Source: JADKAV01 sp041393775 (lineage in GTDB: Bacteria; Actinomycetota; Actinomycetes; S36-B12; UBA10799). Taken from it: DNA of 64,000 bases. Below the pieces are notes generated by a model that saw only the letters and a program-made list of their open reading frames with translations, did no database searches and was not told the DNA's origin. Position numbers and translations under genes: made by a program. This document shows positions 1-9,524 of this stretch, in pieces. The stretch is taken from positions 9,056 to 73,055 of the forward strand of contig JAWKJM010000012.1 in the NCBI GenBank assembly GCA_041393775.1, given 5' to 3'. How positions within the stretch are numbered: position 1 is the stretch's first letter; each line of letters starts with the position of its first letter.

Positions 1-648
1 GACGGCGGGTACGCGCAACTGGTGACCGCCCACAAGGACTTCGTCCACCCGCTGCCGGACGGCGACCCGACCGCCATCGCACCGCTGTTGTGCGGCGGCG
101 TGATCGGGTTCCGAAGTCTGCGGGTGGCCGGGATCGGGCCCCAGTCAGCCGGCATGCGGCTCGGCCTGTTCGGCTTCGGTGCCTCGGCGACCATCGCGAT
201 CCAGGTGGCGAACTACTGGGGATGCCAGGCCTACGTGGTGACCCGGTCCGAGGCCGAAGTCGCACGGGCATACGAACTCGGGGCCGCCTGGGCCGGGACC
301 TACGATCAGGCGTTGCCGACCCCCTTGGACGCGGCCGTCACCTTCGCACCCAGCGGCGACGTGGTGATCAGCGCGCTCAAGGCCCTCGACCGCGGCGGCA
401 CCGTGGCGATCAATGCGATCCACCTCGACCGGATTCCGCAGTTCGACTACGACGACTTGTGGTGGGAGCGGACGTTGCGATCGGTGGCCAACGTGACCAG
501 ACAGGACGTCCGCGACTTCCTGGCCGTCGTGGGTCCCGCGCAGGTCCGGACCCAGTACGAGGTGTTGCCCCTGGACCAAGCACCGCGGGCCTTGGAACGA
601 GTGGAGACAGGAGACGTGCGGGGCGCTTTCGTCCTCGTCGACGACTAG
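1..648 (+). CDS. Zinc-type alcohol dehydrogenase, C-terminal part (5' end outside window)
   Basis: The reading frame is open from base 1, so the gene starts upstream of the window; 215 residues are visible. They begin with DGGYAQ, typical of the substrate-domain end of medium-chain zinc alcohol dehydrogenases, followed by APLLCGG and a Rossmann NAD(P)-binding segment with GLFGFGAS (visible residues 55-62). The zinc ligands of the N-terminal part are not visible. By family it would oxidise or reduce alcohols/aldehydes with NAD(P) in the cytoplasm; the substrate cannot be told. The TAG stop is shared with the -10 box (TAGGGT, 646-651) proposed for the next gene. Confidence 0.85.
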   Translation, partial: DGGYAQLVTAHKDFVHPLPDGDPTAIAPLLCGGVIGFRSLRVAGIGPQSAGMRLGLFGFGASATIAIQVANYWGCQAYVVTRSEAEVARAYELGAAWAGTYDQALPTPLDAAVTFAPSGDVVISALKALDRGGTVAINAIHLDRIPQFDYDDLWWERTLRSVANVTRQDVRDFLAVVGPAQVRTQYEVLPLDQAPRALERVETGDVRGAFVLVDD

Positions 649-658
649 GGTCGGGCCC

Positions 659-2890
659 ATGCTCTCGCGCGCCCGGGCCCGGTTGGCCGCCCGCGATTCC
701 AACCGGCGTGCGCTGCGACGCGGGTTCCGAGTCGCGTTGGTCGTGCCCGTCACGCTGGCGGCGCTGATGAACCTACCGTGGATCTCGCAGGGGGCACTGT
801 TCGGCGTCTTCTCCTGCCTGTCCCTGCTCGTCTTCGCCGACTTCGGGGGCGACGCCCGCCGGCGCACGTGGTCCTACCTGGCCACGACTGCCGCCGGAGT
901 GCCCCTGGTGGCAGTCGGGGCATTCGCTGGACAGACGATGTGGTCGTCGGTGCTGATGATGGCCGTCGTGGCGATGATCGTCGGAATGATCGGGGTCCTG
1001 CGCGGACCCGTCACGTCGGCCCAGTCGGTTCTCCTGCTGGGCACCGTCATCACCCTGACCGCCTCGTCACCGAGTTCGGCGCTGGTGGACGTCGTTGCGT
1101 GGACCATCGGTGGGTTGACGGCGACTGCCGCCGCATCGCTGCTCTGGCCCGTCAGTCCCACTCGGCTCACCCGCAGGCACCTCGCGACGACCCTCGACGC
1201 GGTGGCCGACGCCGTCAACGCCCGCTGGGGGGCCGCAGCGGATCCCGACGCGCTGCAGGAGGCGCGGCGGCGGCTCAACGCCAGCCTCGAGGCACTGCAC
1301 GAGTCCTACGACGGGAACCTCGCACGGCCTGCGGGCGCCACCTCCACGGAGCGGGCACTGGCCGAACTGGTCGACGAGGTCTCCCGGCTGCGGTTCATGC
1401 AGAAATGGGAGGATCTCTCCGAGCACAAGGATCCCAGGCTGCGGGCATCGGCCGAAGAACTGGCCGCTGTCACCGGCGAAGCCCTGCAGTCATGCGCGAA
1501 CCGGCTGCGGGGCGGCCGGGGAAGCATCTCCACCAGGGCGTTGCTCGAGGCGCGCCAGCGGAATCTGACACAGGTCGCCGATTGGCTACCGTCAGACTCC
1601 TCCCCGCACGACCCGACAGCCAAGCGACAACAGATCGACGACATGTTCCCCTTGCGGATCACCAATGTGCTGGCAGCGCGCATCAGCGACCAGACGATCG
1701 CGTTGGGGGCGCGGGCCGGCGATGAGCCCTCCGACCCGGGCGGCCCGCTGTCACCGGTGCGGACAGACCCGCCCGGCAAGCGCCAACGACTGCGCGCCCA
1801 CGCCTCCTGGGATTCCCCGTGGTTCCGCAACGCCCTGCGCTCGATGGTCGCGCTGTCCTTGAGCATCGCCGTGGCCAAGTCGGTCACCTTAGAGCACCCC
1901 TTCTGGATCGTGCTCGGCACCTTGAGCGCTCTGCGGTTCGACGCGCTGGGCACCGGTCGCACCGCGCGCCAGGCGCTGATCGGCACCGTGGCAGGTGTGG
2001 TGGTCTCGGCGGGTCTGATCGTGCTGCTGGGCCCGGACACGTGGGCCTGGTGGTTCATCTTCCCGGGTGCGCTGTTCCTCGCCGCCTACACTCCCGGGAC
2101 CTTCTCGCTGGCGGTCGGGCAGGCAGCCTTCAGCCTGGTCATCATCGTCATGTTCTCGATCGTCACGCCAGCCCGCCTGGAGACTGCGACCACGCGGGTG
2201 GTCGATGTCGCGCTCGGCCTGGCCATCAGCTTGATCGTCAGCCTCCTGATGTGGCCGCGGGGCGTGGTGCAGACGCTGAACAAACGCTTCTCGGAGGCGA
2301 TGACGGCTGCCTGTGATCTGTACGTCGCGGCCGTGGACTGGCTGGCTGGGGGCGCGATCGACGACCGGCTGCTGGCGGGCTTCCAGGAGCGGAGTTTCGA
2401 AGCACTCGACCGCGCCACCGAAGCCCTCGACCTGTCGATCGCACAGCGCCCACCACAGGCCATCGAACTCTCGAGATGGACGATGTTCTCCAACACCGTC
2501 GGTCACGTGGACTTCGCGGCTCGGCTCACCGGTCCCGCGGCGGCGATCGTGCGCTCGCACGGGATCCGCAAACCCGTGCCGGACGCGCTCGTCGGCCCGC
2601 TGCTTACCGGTGCCAACGAAGTGCGCGCCCACCTGCTCAGCGTGAGCGAGCAGTGGTACGAGCAACAGGGGCCGGGGGACCCGGAGTCGACCCGGGAGGC
2701 CGAAGAGTCGCAGTTCCCCCTGTCGCCAACCGTGGTGACCCAACGACAGGCCGTCGATGCGTATCTGGCTGGCCCCGGTGACTGGCATGGATCCGGCGGC
2801 GATCCGAGACCGGTGATCGTCACGTGGCTCACCGACTGGACCGCAATGCTCGACCGCGGCGCACAAGTGCTGGCCCGATCACTGGACTGA
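659..2890 (+). CDS. FUSC/aromatic acid exporter family membrane protein
   Basis: A 743-residue inner-membrane protein with two hydrophobic clusters (about residues 22-170 and 390-540). They are separated by a soluble, Arg-rich region and followed by a soluble C-terminal domain. This twice-repeated layout is that of the FUSC/YccS/AaeB family, whose members export aromatic acids or fusaric acid-like compounds. The second module opens with the segment SWDSPWFRNALRSMVALSLS. The start is supported by TAGGGT at 646-651 with a 7-nt gap to ATG, a leaderless arrangement. It lies 10 nt after the alcohol dehydrogenase and could be transcribed with it as well. The substrate is unknown. Confidence 0.8.
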   Translation: MLSRARARLAARDSNRRALRRGFRVALVVPVTLAALMNLPWISQGALFGVFSCLSLLVFADFGGDARRRTWSYLATTAAGVPLVAVGAFAGQTMWSSVLMMAVVAMIVGMIGVLRGPVTSAQSVLLLGTVITLTASSPSSALVDVVAWTIGGLTATAAASLLWPVSPTRLTRRHLATTLDAVADAVNARWGAAADPDALQEARRRLNASLEALHESYDGNLARPAGATSTERALAELVDEVSRLRFMQKWEDLSEHKDPRLRASAEELAAVTGEALQSCANRLRGGRGSISTRALLEARQRNLTQVADWLPSDSSPHDPTAKRQQIDDMFPLRITNVLAARISDQTIALGARAGDEPSDPGGPLSPVRTDPPGKRQRLRAHASWDSPWFRNALRSMVALSLSIAVAKSVTLEHPFWIVLGTLSALRFDALGTGRTARQALIGTVAGVVVSAGLIVLLGPDTWAWWFIFPGALFLAAYTPGTFSLAVGQAAFSLVIIVMFSIVTPARLETATTRVVDVALGLAISLIVSLLMWPRGVVQTLNKRFSEAMTAACDLYVAAVDWLAGGAIDDRLLAGFQERSFEALDRATEALDLSIAQRPPQAIELSRWTMFSNTVGHVDFAARLTGPAAAIVRSHGIRKPVPDALVGPLLTGANEVRAHLLSVSEQWYEQQGPGDPESTREAEESQFPLSPTVVTQRQAVDAYLAGPGDWHGSGGDPRPVIVTWLTDWTAMLDRGAQVLARSLD

Positions 2891-3134
2891 GCCTGACTAC
2901 TGGCGGCCCGGGCATCAGGTGACCTGGCCGGATCCCGGGCGGCCGCGCAGGGCCGGCATGACAGGCTCGTGGTCGACCTCATCCCTCCGCGGTGTCGTGT
3001 TGGACTCAGGGAACCACTGATCAGCCCGGCCGACCACCAGCCAGTGACATTCGTGCAGTCCGATGGCGTACGAGCCGGGTCCCGTCGCACGTCGCACTGC
3101 CAGCCGGGCGAGATGAACTCAGCCTTCTACTGCA
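2891..3134. other. Intergenic stretch, no supported gene
   Basis: The gap between the convergent FUSC and YdeI genes is about 360 bases. This first part holds only short overlapping frames of no recognisable family, including a 60-codon minus-strand frame at 2915-3097 without a convincing ribosome-binding site. The second part is occupied by the palindromic element at 3135-3212. Confidence 0.5.
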
Positions 3135-3212
3135 GCGAAGTTAGAGAATGTGCACGAGGTTAGAGAAGCCACGTGTGGAACCTCTAACCTCGTGGACGTT
3201 CTCTAACCTCGC
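3135..3212. repeat. Four-arm palindromic element with GTTAGAGAA core
   Basis: Left arm 3135-3165 and right arm 3182-3212 are inverted copies matching at 28 of 31 positions, with a 16-nt loop that itself contains CCACGTGTGG. Each long arm consists of two copies of a GTTAGAGAA-like unit, so the order is forward, forward, reverse, reverse, the same architecture as family A with a different core. It sits between two convergent genes. There is no T-run after the stem. Confidence 0.85.
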
Positions 3213-3253
3213 TCAAGGGTGGTCGCGACTGCCGCCATGGTGGTCCGCCGCAG

Positions 3254-3826
3254 TCAGAACAGCCACTCCCCTTTCGCCGCGGCGGCAGCCACCTTCTCGA
3301 TGCGCGCCCGCCGGGTCCCGTCCCGTTTGGCCGACTTGATCCAGTACAGCGCCTGCTTGCGTCTGCTCGGCGGGAAGGTTTCGAAGACCGCGCCCGCTTG
3401 TCCGAGGGCCTCAGCGAGATCCGGCGGGACGATCAGCGCATCGATCTCGTCGAGGAACTCGAACATCCCGTTGGCTTTCGCCACCTCCACCGCCTTGGTT
3501 CCGGCGGGGCGCATCAGGCCCGCTGCCTCCAACTTCGCCAGGCGCCGCTTGTTCGACGCAGACCAGACGCTGTTCGGCTTGCGGCGGGTCAGTCTGATCC
3601 CGGAGCTGCGCTCGTCGAATGTCTGCACCGTGGAGTCGATCCAGCCGAAAATCAGGCACTCCTCGACGATGTCCTCATACGGGATCGGCCGGCCACCACT
3701 GCCGGGCCGTGGCTGGATGAGCCAGAAGCCATCGTGGTCGACGTGGTTGGCCAGCAGCCACTCGTGAAGTTGCTCCCGGGTGTCCAGTCGCAGTCGGGGC
3801 AGCGGATTGCGCTCGAAGACGGGCAT
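3254..3826 (-). CDS. YdeI/OmpD-associated family protein
   Basis: The 190-residue protein has the full YdeI architecture. The N-terminal half carries WLLANHVDHDGFWL and a segment EECLIFGWIDSTVQ, and the C-terminal half has the PPDLAEAL...F...P.SRRKQALYWI block that defines the family. Members are cytoplasmic and have been linked to resistance to some antimicrobial peptides in enterobacteria, but the biochemical role is not established. The gene starts 3 nt after the stop of the small regulator upstream (3830-4111), so the two are very probably co-transcribed. The length is normal. Confidence 0.85.
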   Translation of the reverse strand: MPVFERNPLPRLRLDTREQLHEWLLANHVDHDGFWLIQPRPGSGGRPIPYEDIVEECLIFGWIDSTVQTFDERSSGIRLTRRKPNSVWSASNKRRLAKLEAAGLMRPAGTKAVEVAKANGMFEFLDEIDALIVPPDLAEALGQAGAVFETFPPSRRKQALYWIKSAKRDGTRRARIEKVAAAAAKGEWLF

Positions 3827-3829
3827 GCA

Positions 3830-4111
3830 CTACTCGAACAGACTCAGCAGATCGCCGATGCGACGACCCGCTTCTTCAGGATGCCGGAACTGCCCGCTCA
3901 CGTTGACGTCGTACGTGTTGCGCCTGCCGATCTTGGTCTTCTCGAGGTAACCGCCCTTCTCGAGATCCGCGAGGATGGTCTGCGCCGCCCGGTACGTGAT
4001 GCCGACCGCGTCGGCGATGTCCTGGACCCGGGCATGGGGATTGCGGTGCACGTAGACGAGGATGTGGCCGTGGTTGGTCAGGAAGGTCCACTTCCTGTGC
4101 GGCGTCGTCAT
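3830..4111 (-). CDS. Small winged-helix transcriptional regulator (MarR/ArsR-like fold)
   Basis: The protein has 93 residues. A helix-turn-helix is visible in ARVQDIADAVGITYRAAQTI, followed by a wing (LEKTKIGRRNTYDV). This resembles single-domain winged-helix regulators used as local repressors. I chose the ATG at 4111 because GGAGG lies at the right distance upstream; the open frame continues further up but codes only low-complexity Arg/Ser/Thr-rich sequence. It directly precedes the YdeI gene, which is its likely target together with its own promoter. No ligand-binding residues can be identified. Confidence 0.75.
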   Translation of the reverse strand: MTTPHRKWTFLTNHGHILVYVHRNPHARVQDIADAVGITYRAAQTILADLEKGGYLEKTKIGRRNTYDVNVSGQFRHPEEAGRRIGDLLSLFE

Positions 4112-4330
4112 CGGCCGACCTCCGTTCACCGTCAGCCACACTACCGATTTCCGCCCTGCGATCTTCGCCCTGGCGACAGTCCGGCGGGTTGTGATGACCC
4201 GGGCTGCGACAATCACACCTTTGGACTCGACGGGTCTGGTACCCCGTCCTGACGCTGGCCGAGCTGATTCGCGAGGGACCCGCGTCATACCACCGATCGC
4301 CCTCGGCCCGCCTAGGGCAGAGTTGAAGCC

Positions 4331-5443
4331 ATGGACGAGTTGTTCACCGACCTGTTGGAGTTGCTGGAGATCCCCTCAACCGGCGGCACGGCGGCCGAAG
4401 CGCAGGCGCAACGATGGGTCGCGCGGAAGCTTCAGTCGTGGGGCTGGGAGGTCGAGGTCTGGGAGGACGACCCGGCCCGGTACCTCGAGCATCCGGGCAT
4501 GGAGGTCGACCGGAGCAGTGTTGTCGGCGTCATCGGCAGGCCGCCCGGCAGCACCGGCGAGAACCTGATCCTCGGCCATACCGACGTCGTCCCGGGCGGC
4601 CCGTCGCCGGCAGTGCGCGGCTCGACGGTGATCGGGCGCGGGACCGCCGACATGAAGGCGGGCCTGGTCGCCGGCATGCACGCCGCCAGGATGGCGCCCA
4701 CGACCGCGGCCGTCTGCGCGGTGTGCGGTGAGGAGGACGGCGGGATCGGCGCCTTCCTCGCGCTGAAGCACGGGTTGACGGCGAAGCGGTGTGTGATCCC
4801 CGAGCCCACCGACCTGAGCGTCGTGCTCGCGAACGCCGGGTCGCTGACATTCCGGATCACGCTGCCCGGGGTGGCGGCGCACGGGGCCCGGCGGTGGGAG
4901 GGCCACAACGCACTTGAGATGGTTCCCGAAGTGATGACCCGCTTGCGCGGGCTCGAGGCGCGCCGGAACACCGACGTCGCGCCGGTCCTGGCCTCGTGGC
5001 CCATCGCCTACCCCATCAGCATCGGCCGGATCCAGGGTGGCGACTGGCCGTCGACCGTGATGGCGCAGGTCCAGCTCGAGGGCCGCTACGGCGTTGCGCT
5101 CGACGAGACCATCGATGCCGCGATCCACATCTTCGAGGAGTCGCTGGTCGGCACCGGCGCCGCAGTGGAGTGGTTCGGCGGCCGGTTCGCCCCTGCTGGC
5201 CTGACTGTGGATCACCCGCTCGTCACGGACCTGGCCCGCGCTCATCACAACATCGTCGGCTCGGAACCGGCCGTACTGGGCGCGACCTACGGATCCGATC
5301 TGCGGCAACTGATCGGCGCCGGCATCCCGACGGTCCTGTACGGGCCTGGCGATGCTCAGCAGGCCCACAGCGAGGACGAGGAGGTCGGCGTGGAACAGGT
5401 GCTGGCCTGCCGCGACGTGCTCGCCGAGTGGCTGCCTCACTGA
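4331..5443 (+). CDS. M20 family metallopeptidase (ArgE/DapE type)
   Basis: A 370-residue cytoplasmic dinuclear-zinc hydrolase. Metal and catalytic residues are in place: H83 and D85 in GHTDVVPGG, D107 in GTADMKAGL, E134/E135 in CGEEDGG, E158 in IPEPTD, and the late histidine H346 in QQAHSEDEEV. The dimerisation domain occupies roughly residues 165-280. Family members remove acyl groups from amino acids or cleave dipeptides; the specific substrate (acetylornithine, succinyl-diaminopimelate or other) cannot be assigned. The ATG is preceded by CAGAGT with a 7-nt gap. It stands alone between divergent and co-directional neighbours. Confidence 0.85.
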   Translation: MDELFTDLLELLEIPSTGGTAAEAQAQRWVARKLQSWGWEVEVWEDDPARYLEHPGMEVDRSSVVGVIGRPPGSTGENLILGHTDVVPGGPSPAVRGSTVIGRGTADMKAGLVAGMHAARMAPTTAAVCAVCGEEDGGIGAFLALKHGLTAKRCVIPEPTDLSVVLANAGSLTFRITLPGVAAHGARRWEGHNALEMVPEVMTRLRGLEARRNTDVAPVLASWPIAYPISIGRIQGGDWPSTVMAQVQLEGRYGVALDETIDAAIHIFEESLVGTGAAVEWFGGRFAPAGLTVDHPLVTDLARAHHNIVGSEPAVLGATYGSDLRQLIGAGIPTVLYGPGDAQQAHSEDEEVGVEQVLACRDVLAEWLPH

Positions 5444-5515
5444 ACCGGTGCGGGGAGGATACGGCGCCGCCGGGCGCCTGCCCCTCGTCACCCCGTACGG
5501 CGCCATACTTGACCG

Positions 5516-6475
5516 GTGCCCAGCCCCAAGCGAACCGAGTTGGGCTACTCCCTGGTCCTGATCGGGGTGGTCGGATTCTCGATCAACGCCGGTGTCTCGC
5601 GGCTGGTGCTGGACGGCGGGATCGGCGCGTGGACGTTGTCGGAGGTCCGCGCCGTCGGCGCTGCCGCGGCCTTGTTCGTGGTGATCGCCGTGACCCGACG
5701 GCTGCCCCGCGTCGGCGTCGCACGACAACATTGGCCCCGACTGGCTCTCTACGGCATCGTGGGACTGGGCTTGCTGCAGTCGTTCTACTTCGAGGCGATC
5801 GCCCGGATCCCGATCGGCCTGGCGATCCTGATCGAGTTCCTCGCGCCACTTTGGGTCGCACTGTGGGCCCGTTTCGCCCAGAAGCAAATGGTGAAACCGA
5901 TCCTGTGGCCGGCCCTGGCGGTGACCCTCGTCGGACTCGGCATCGTGGCCGGAGCCCAGTTCCAGGGCTTGGACCCGGTCGGCCTGATCAGCGCCTTCCT
6001 GGCGGGTCTGTGCTTCGCGGTCTATTTCATCGTCGGCGAGCGGCTCGTAGCCGAACACGATCCGTTCGTGATCAGTTTCTGGGGCTTCAGCATCGCCGCG
6101 CTCGGGTGGGGGCTGGCGGCGTTCTTCGTCGACCGGATCACCGTGCTGTGGCAGATCGACTACAGCGCGCCCACGAATCTGCCTGCCGCAATCGGGGCCT
6201 CAGTCGTGCCGATCGGCGGATTGCTGCTGTGGATCGTCGTGTTCGGGACGGTTGTGCCGTTCTCATCGGAGACCGCCGCGATGCGCTGGATCCCCGCGAC
6301 GACCGTGAGTGTCATCGCGATGCTGGAACCCGTGGGTTCGGCGGCGATCGGCTGGTGGTGGTTCGACGAGCGACTGACCTGGCTGCAGGTTCTGGGGGCG
6401 GTGCTGGTGCTCACCGGCATCACCATGGCGCTGCTCAGCCGCGCTGAGCACCCGACCCCGGCGGTGGTGGAGTAG
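5516..6475 (+). CDS. EamA family (drug/metabolite superfamily) transporter
   Basis: A 319-residue membrane protein with about ten hydrophobic helices in two homologous halves, as in EamA/RhtA-type exporters. The second half contains the family-typical segment AAMRWIPATTVSVIAMLEPV. These proteins export amino acids or other metabolites. The GTG start is preceded by CATACT six bases upstream (5504-5509), consistent with a leaderless transcript. A family A repeat begins 11 nt after the stop codon. The substrate is unknown. Confidence 0.82.
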   Translation: MPSPKRTELGYSLVLIGVVGFSINAGVSRLVLDGGIGAWTLSEVRAVGAAAALFVVIAVTRRLPRVGVARQHWPRLALYGIVGLGLLQSFYFEAIARIPIGLAILIEFLAPLWVALWARFAQKQMVKPILWPALAVTLVGLGIVAGAQFQGLDPVGLISAFLAGLCFAVYFIVGERLVAEHDPFVISFWGFSIAALGWGLAAFFVDRITVLWQIDYSAPTNLPAAIGASVVPIGGLLLWIVVFGTVVPFSSETAAMRWIPATTVSVIAMLEPVGSAAIGWWWFDERLTWLQVLGAVLVLTGITMALLSRAEHPTPAVVE

Positions 6476-6485
6476 GCGGACCTTC

Positions 6486-6602
6486 TGTGACGAAGGTGCG
6501 GGAGTTCGGACCGGCATTGTCACGAAGGTGCGCGGTCGGGAGCCCCCAAACCCCGCACCTTCGTGACACAGCAGCAGAACCGGCCAGCACCTTTGTCACA
6601 AT
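6486..6602. repeat. Family A four-arm repeat, site 1
   Basis: Two forward arms, at 6486-6502 (TGTGACGAAGGTGCGGG) and 6519-6536, are followed by two reverse arms at 6551-6570 and 6586-6602. They can fold as an inner and an outer hairpin. The element fills the gap between the convergent EamA and DUF4189 genes, ending 20 nt from the latter's stop codon. Confidence 0.85.
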
Positions 6603-6621
6603 CGCGGCCCGCAAGGGGCCG

Positions 6622-7074
6622 TCACCTCGCGGTGCACGTGTAGGCGCGACGCTTGCACTTCGAACCGCACTTCCGCAAGGCGTTCTCGTAGGCAGGACGC
6701 TTGTTGCGACCGAGCCCCCACGCGTAACGGGCGATCGTGCCGTTGGAGTTCCAGCGCACGGCCAGCGCCAGGCAGCCGTTGCGGACCCACGCGATCTTCT
6801 TGCAGGACCACGGTGTGTCGGAGGCATCCTTGCACTCCCGCAGCGCCCGCTTGCCGGCCTTGCGCTTGGTCTTGAAGTTGTAGGACCAGCCGACCGCACC
6901 GTCAGCCCGGGACAGCGCGATCGCCCCGTAATAGCGCCCCGAAACCGCTATCGCCGACCCCGGTTCGATCCCCTGCGCGGCCGGGCGGGCGGCGTCGGCA
7001 GGGACCAGCGCTGCCACTAGCAGGGCGAAAGCCACGAACAGAGCCCCGACCAGCAATCGTAACGACCTAGTCAT
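6622..7074 (-). CDS. Secreted DUF4189 domain protein
   Basis: The 150-residue protein begins with a Sec signal peptide: Arg near the N-terminus, a hydrophobic core LLVGALFVAFALLVAALV and a likely cut after PADAA. The mature part has the DUF4189 pattern: a GAIALS strand, GWSYNF, ALRECKD, and AWVRNGCLALAV. It contains six cysteines, enough for three disulfides outside the cell. The function of the family is unknown; it occurs in secreted proteins of actinobacteria and proteobacteria. The start at 7074 is chosen for the signal peptide and a GAGGGGG ribosome-binding site. Confidence 0.78.
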   Translation of the reverse strand: MTRSLRLLVGALFVAFALLVAALVPADAARPAAQGIEPGSAIAVSGRYYGAIALSRADGAVGWSYNFKTKRKAGKRALRECKDASDTPWSCKKIAWVRNGCLALAVRWNSNGTIARYAWGLGRNKRPAYENALRKCGSKCKRRAYTCTAR

Positions 7075-7244
7075 GATGAACCCCCTCGCAATCTGAATGG
7101 GTTCAGAGCGTGGGGCGGGTCCCAGGCACGACGAGTAGGCACCAGCCTCACCCCCTAGAACCACCTCCCAGTCTACGCCGTCACGCGGCGCCAGCCTCCG
7201 CATCGCCGCCGCAGGCTGACTACGGTTGGTCCATCGACACTTCC

Positions 7245-9515
7245 GTGGCCTATCCGGGCCTCACCAGCGAGGAGGTCCGAGCCCGGGTGGCGGCGGGCCA
7301 GGTGAACAATGTTCGTGACACTGGCAGCCGCAGTCTGCGCAGCATCGTCGTCAGCAACACAGTCACCGCGTTCAACGCCCTGATCGGCACCCTGTGGGTC
7401 GTGATGATGCTGGTGGCGCCCTGGCAGGACGCGCTGTTCGGGTTCGTCATCGTGTTCAACACGCTGATCGGCACGATCCAGGAGTACCGCAGCGCCCGGA
7501 CCCTGGCGAAACTGTCCCTGCTCAACGAGGCCCGCCCGACGGTGGTCCGCGACGGCCAGCAACAGCACGTCGGACTGCGCGAACTCGTCGTGGACGACCT
7601 GGTGCTCGTATCGACCGGCGACCAGGTCGCGGTCGACGGCGACGTTCTGCAGGCGGCGGGCTGCGAGGCGGACGAGAGCCTGCTCACCGGCGAGGCCGAC
7701 CCGGTGATCAAGGCGGTCGGCGACGAGATGCTGTCCGGGTCCTTCGTGGTCTCGGGGTCGGCGCAATACCGGGTGACCCGGGTCGGCGCCGAATCGTTCG
7801 CCGGGAAACTGACGGTCCAGGCGAGGCAGTTCCAGACCACGTCGTCGGAGTTGCGCGACTCGATCAACCGGTTCATCAAGTACATCAGCTTCGCGCTGAT
7901 CCCGGTCGGCGCGCTCCTGACATACAGCCAGTTGCAGGCCGACCAGAGCCTGGCAGAAGCAATCAGGGGCGCCATCGCCGGCGTGGTCACCATGGTCCCC
8001 GAAGGCCTCGTACTGCTGACCAGCATCGCCATGGCCGTCGGTGTGCTGCGGCTGGCGCAACGCAAGGCACTCGTCCAGGACATGCCCGCCGTCGAGACCC
8101 TGGCGCGGGTCGACATCGTGTGCGTGGACAAGACGGGGACGCTGACGGCTCCCGGCATGAGCGTGCAGGAGGTCGTCGGCCTCCACGACGGGGATCTCGA
8201 TGAGGTCCTCGGCGCACTGGCCGCCGCGGAGGAGCACCCCAACCCCACAATGCTGGCCCTTGCCCAGCGTTACCCGGACGGCGAGCCGGTCAGTGACTCG
8301 GTCCCGTTCTCTTCGGCCCGGAAGTGGTCTGCGGCCCTGATCGGAGGGCGCTGGTGGGTGATCGGGGCGCCCGATGTGGTCGACCCCACGGTGGACACCG
8401 GCCGCTGGTCGGCGACGGGCGCTCGCGTGCTGCTGCTGGCCAGTTCCGGCGAGGCGGTCGACGCCGAGTCGCCGTTGCCCGTGCTGCGGCCCGATGCGCT
8501 GATCATCATCGATCAGCAACTGCGCGCCGACGCCGCCCAGACGGTGTCCTACTTCTTGGACCAGGGGGTGCGACTCAAAGTCATCTCGGGCGACAACGCC
8601 GAGACCGTCGGGGCGATCGCTTCGCGCGCCGGCGTCCCGGGGGCGGATGTCCCCGTGGATGCCCGGCGCGACGATCCGGTTGCGGCCGTCGAGACGGCAA
8701 GCGTCTTCGGCCGGGTGAACCCCGACCAGAAGCAGGACATGGTCGACGCCCTGCGCCAAGGTGGCCACACCGTGGCCATGACCGGCGACGGGGTCAACGA
8801 CGTCCTCGCGCTCAAGCGGGCCGACCTCGGGATCGCCATGGGATCCGGCTCACCGGCGACCCGGGCGGTGGCCCAACTCGTACTCCTGGACAGCAGGTGG
8901 TCGAGTATGCCGCGGGTGGTGGCGGAGGGCCGGCGCGTGCTGGGCAACATCGAGCGGGTCTCCGACGTGTTCTTGACCAAGAGCATGTATGCACTGCTGC
9001 TGGCTCTGGCCACCGGCGTCGCCACGGTCCCGTTCCCCTTCCTGCCGCGGCACCTGACCCTGATCAGCGCGCTGACCATCGGGATCCCCGGATTCTTCCT
9101 GGCCCTCATGCCGAACACCGAACGGTTCCGCCCGGGCTTCTTCCACCGGGTCATGGTCTTCGCGGTGCCCTCGGGGGTGATCGCCGCCGCGACCGCTTTC
9201 GGGGCCTACTACGCCGCCCTCCAGCTCGACAACGTCGACGAGGCGCGGGTCGACGCGACCATCGCGTTGTTCATGGTGACGGTGACCGTGCTGGCCGTGT
9301 CCGCCAGACCGATGAACCCGCTGCGGGCGGCGATCGTCGCGACCATGATCGCGATCTTCCTGCTGGTCCTGTTCATCCCGCCGCTGTCTGTCTTCTTCGC
9401 CTTGAGCATCTCTCCCGACCCGGAGGGCGCCGCAACCCTGCTGATCGGGGCGGCCGGCGCCTCATTGGTGCTGATCACCTCACGGGTCGTGAGCCGGTGG
9501 CGCGACCCGGGGTGA
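7245..9515 (+). CDS. ctpE: Cation-transporting P-type ATPase, CtpE-like
   Basis: A P-type ATPase of about 756 residues with all catalytic motifs. Numbered from GTG 7245, these are the dephosphorylation motif TGEAD (E150), PEGL in helix M4 (252-255), the phosphorylated Asp in DKTGTLT (D295) and the hinge GDGVND (D515). The PEGL motif, the absence of N-terminal metal-binding domains and the overall length match mycobacterial CtpE, reported as a calcium transporter, so Ca2+ is the best guess for the substrate. The frame is open upstream to a GTG at 7110, but that extension is Pro/Ser-rich and unlike the family. The exact start is uncertain. Confidence 0.85.
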   Translation: MAYPGLTSEEVRARVAAGQVNNVRDTGSRSLRSIVVSNTVTAFNALIGTLWVVMMLVAPWQDALFGFVIVFNTLIGTIQEYRSARTLAKLSLLNEARPTVVRDGQQQHVGLRELVVDDLVLVSTGDQVAVDGDVLQAAGCEADESLLTGEADPVIKAVGDEMLSGSFVVSGSAQYRVTRVGAESFAGKLTVQARQFQTTSSELRDSINRFIKYISFALIPVGALLTYSQLQADQSLAEAIRGAIAGVVTMVPEGLVLLTSIAMAVGVLRLAQRKALVQDMPAVETLARVDIVCVDKTGTLTAPGMSVQEVVGLHDGDLDEVLGALAAAEEHPNPTMLALAQRYPDGEPVSDSVPFSSARKWSAALIGGRWWVIGAPDVVDPTVDTGRWSATGARVLLLASSGEAVDAESPLPVLRPDALIIIDQQLRADAAQTVSYFLDQGVRLKVISGDNAETVGAIASRAGVPGADVPVDARRDDPVAAVETASVFGRVNPDQKQDMVDALRQGGHTVAMTGDGVNDVLALKRADLGIAMGSGSPATRAVAQLVLLDSRWSSMPRVVAEGRRVLGNIERVSDVFLTKSMYALLLALATGVATVPFPFLPRHLTLISALTIGIPGFFLALMPNTERFRPGFFHRVMVFAVPSGVIAAATAFGAYYAALQLDNVDEARVDATIALFMVTVTVLAVSARPMNPLRAAIVATMIAIFLLVLFIPPLSVFFALSISPDPEGAATLLIGAAGASLVLITSRVVSRWRDPG

Positions 9516-9524
9516 GCCCTGTTG

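Noticed and set aside
2915..3097. 60-codon minus-strand frame after the FUSC gene
   Set aside because: No ribosome-binding site, no leaderless -10 box and no family resemblance.
6960..6990. tRNA T-loop-like string GGTTCGATCCCC
   Set aside because: It lies within the DUF4189 coding sequence and has no acceptor stem or anticodon arm around it.
7173..8768. Minus-strand frame of 531 codons opposite the P-type ATPase
   Set aside because: Shadow frame; no domain visible.
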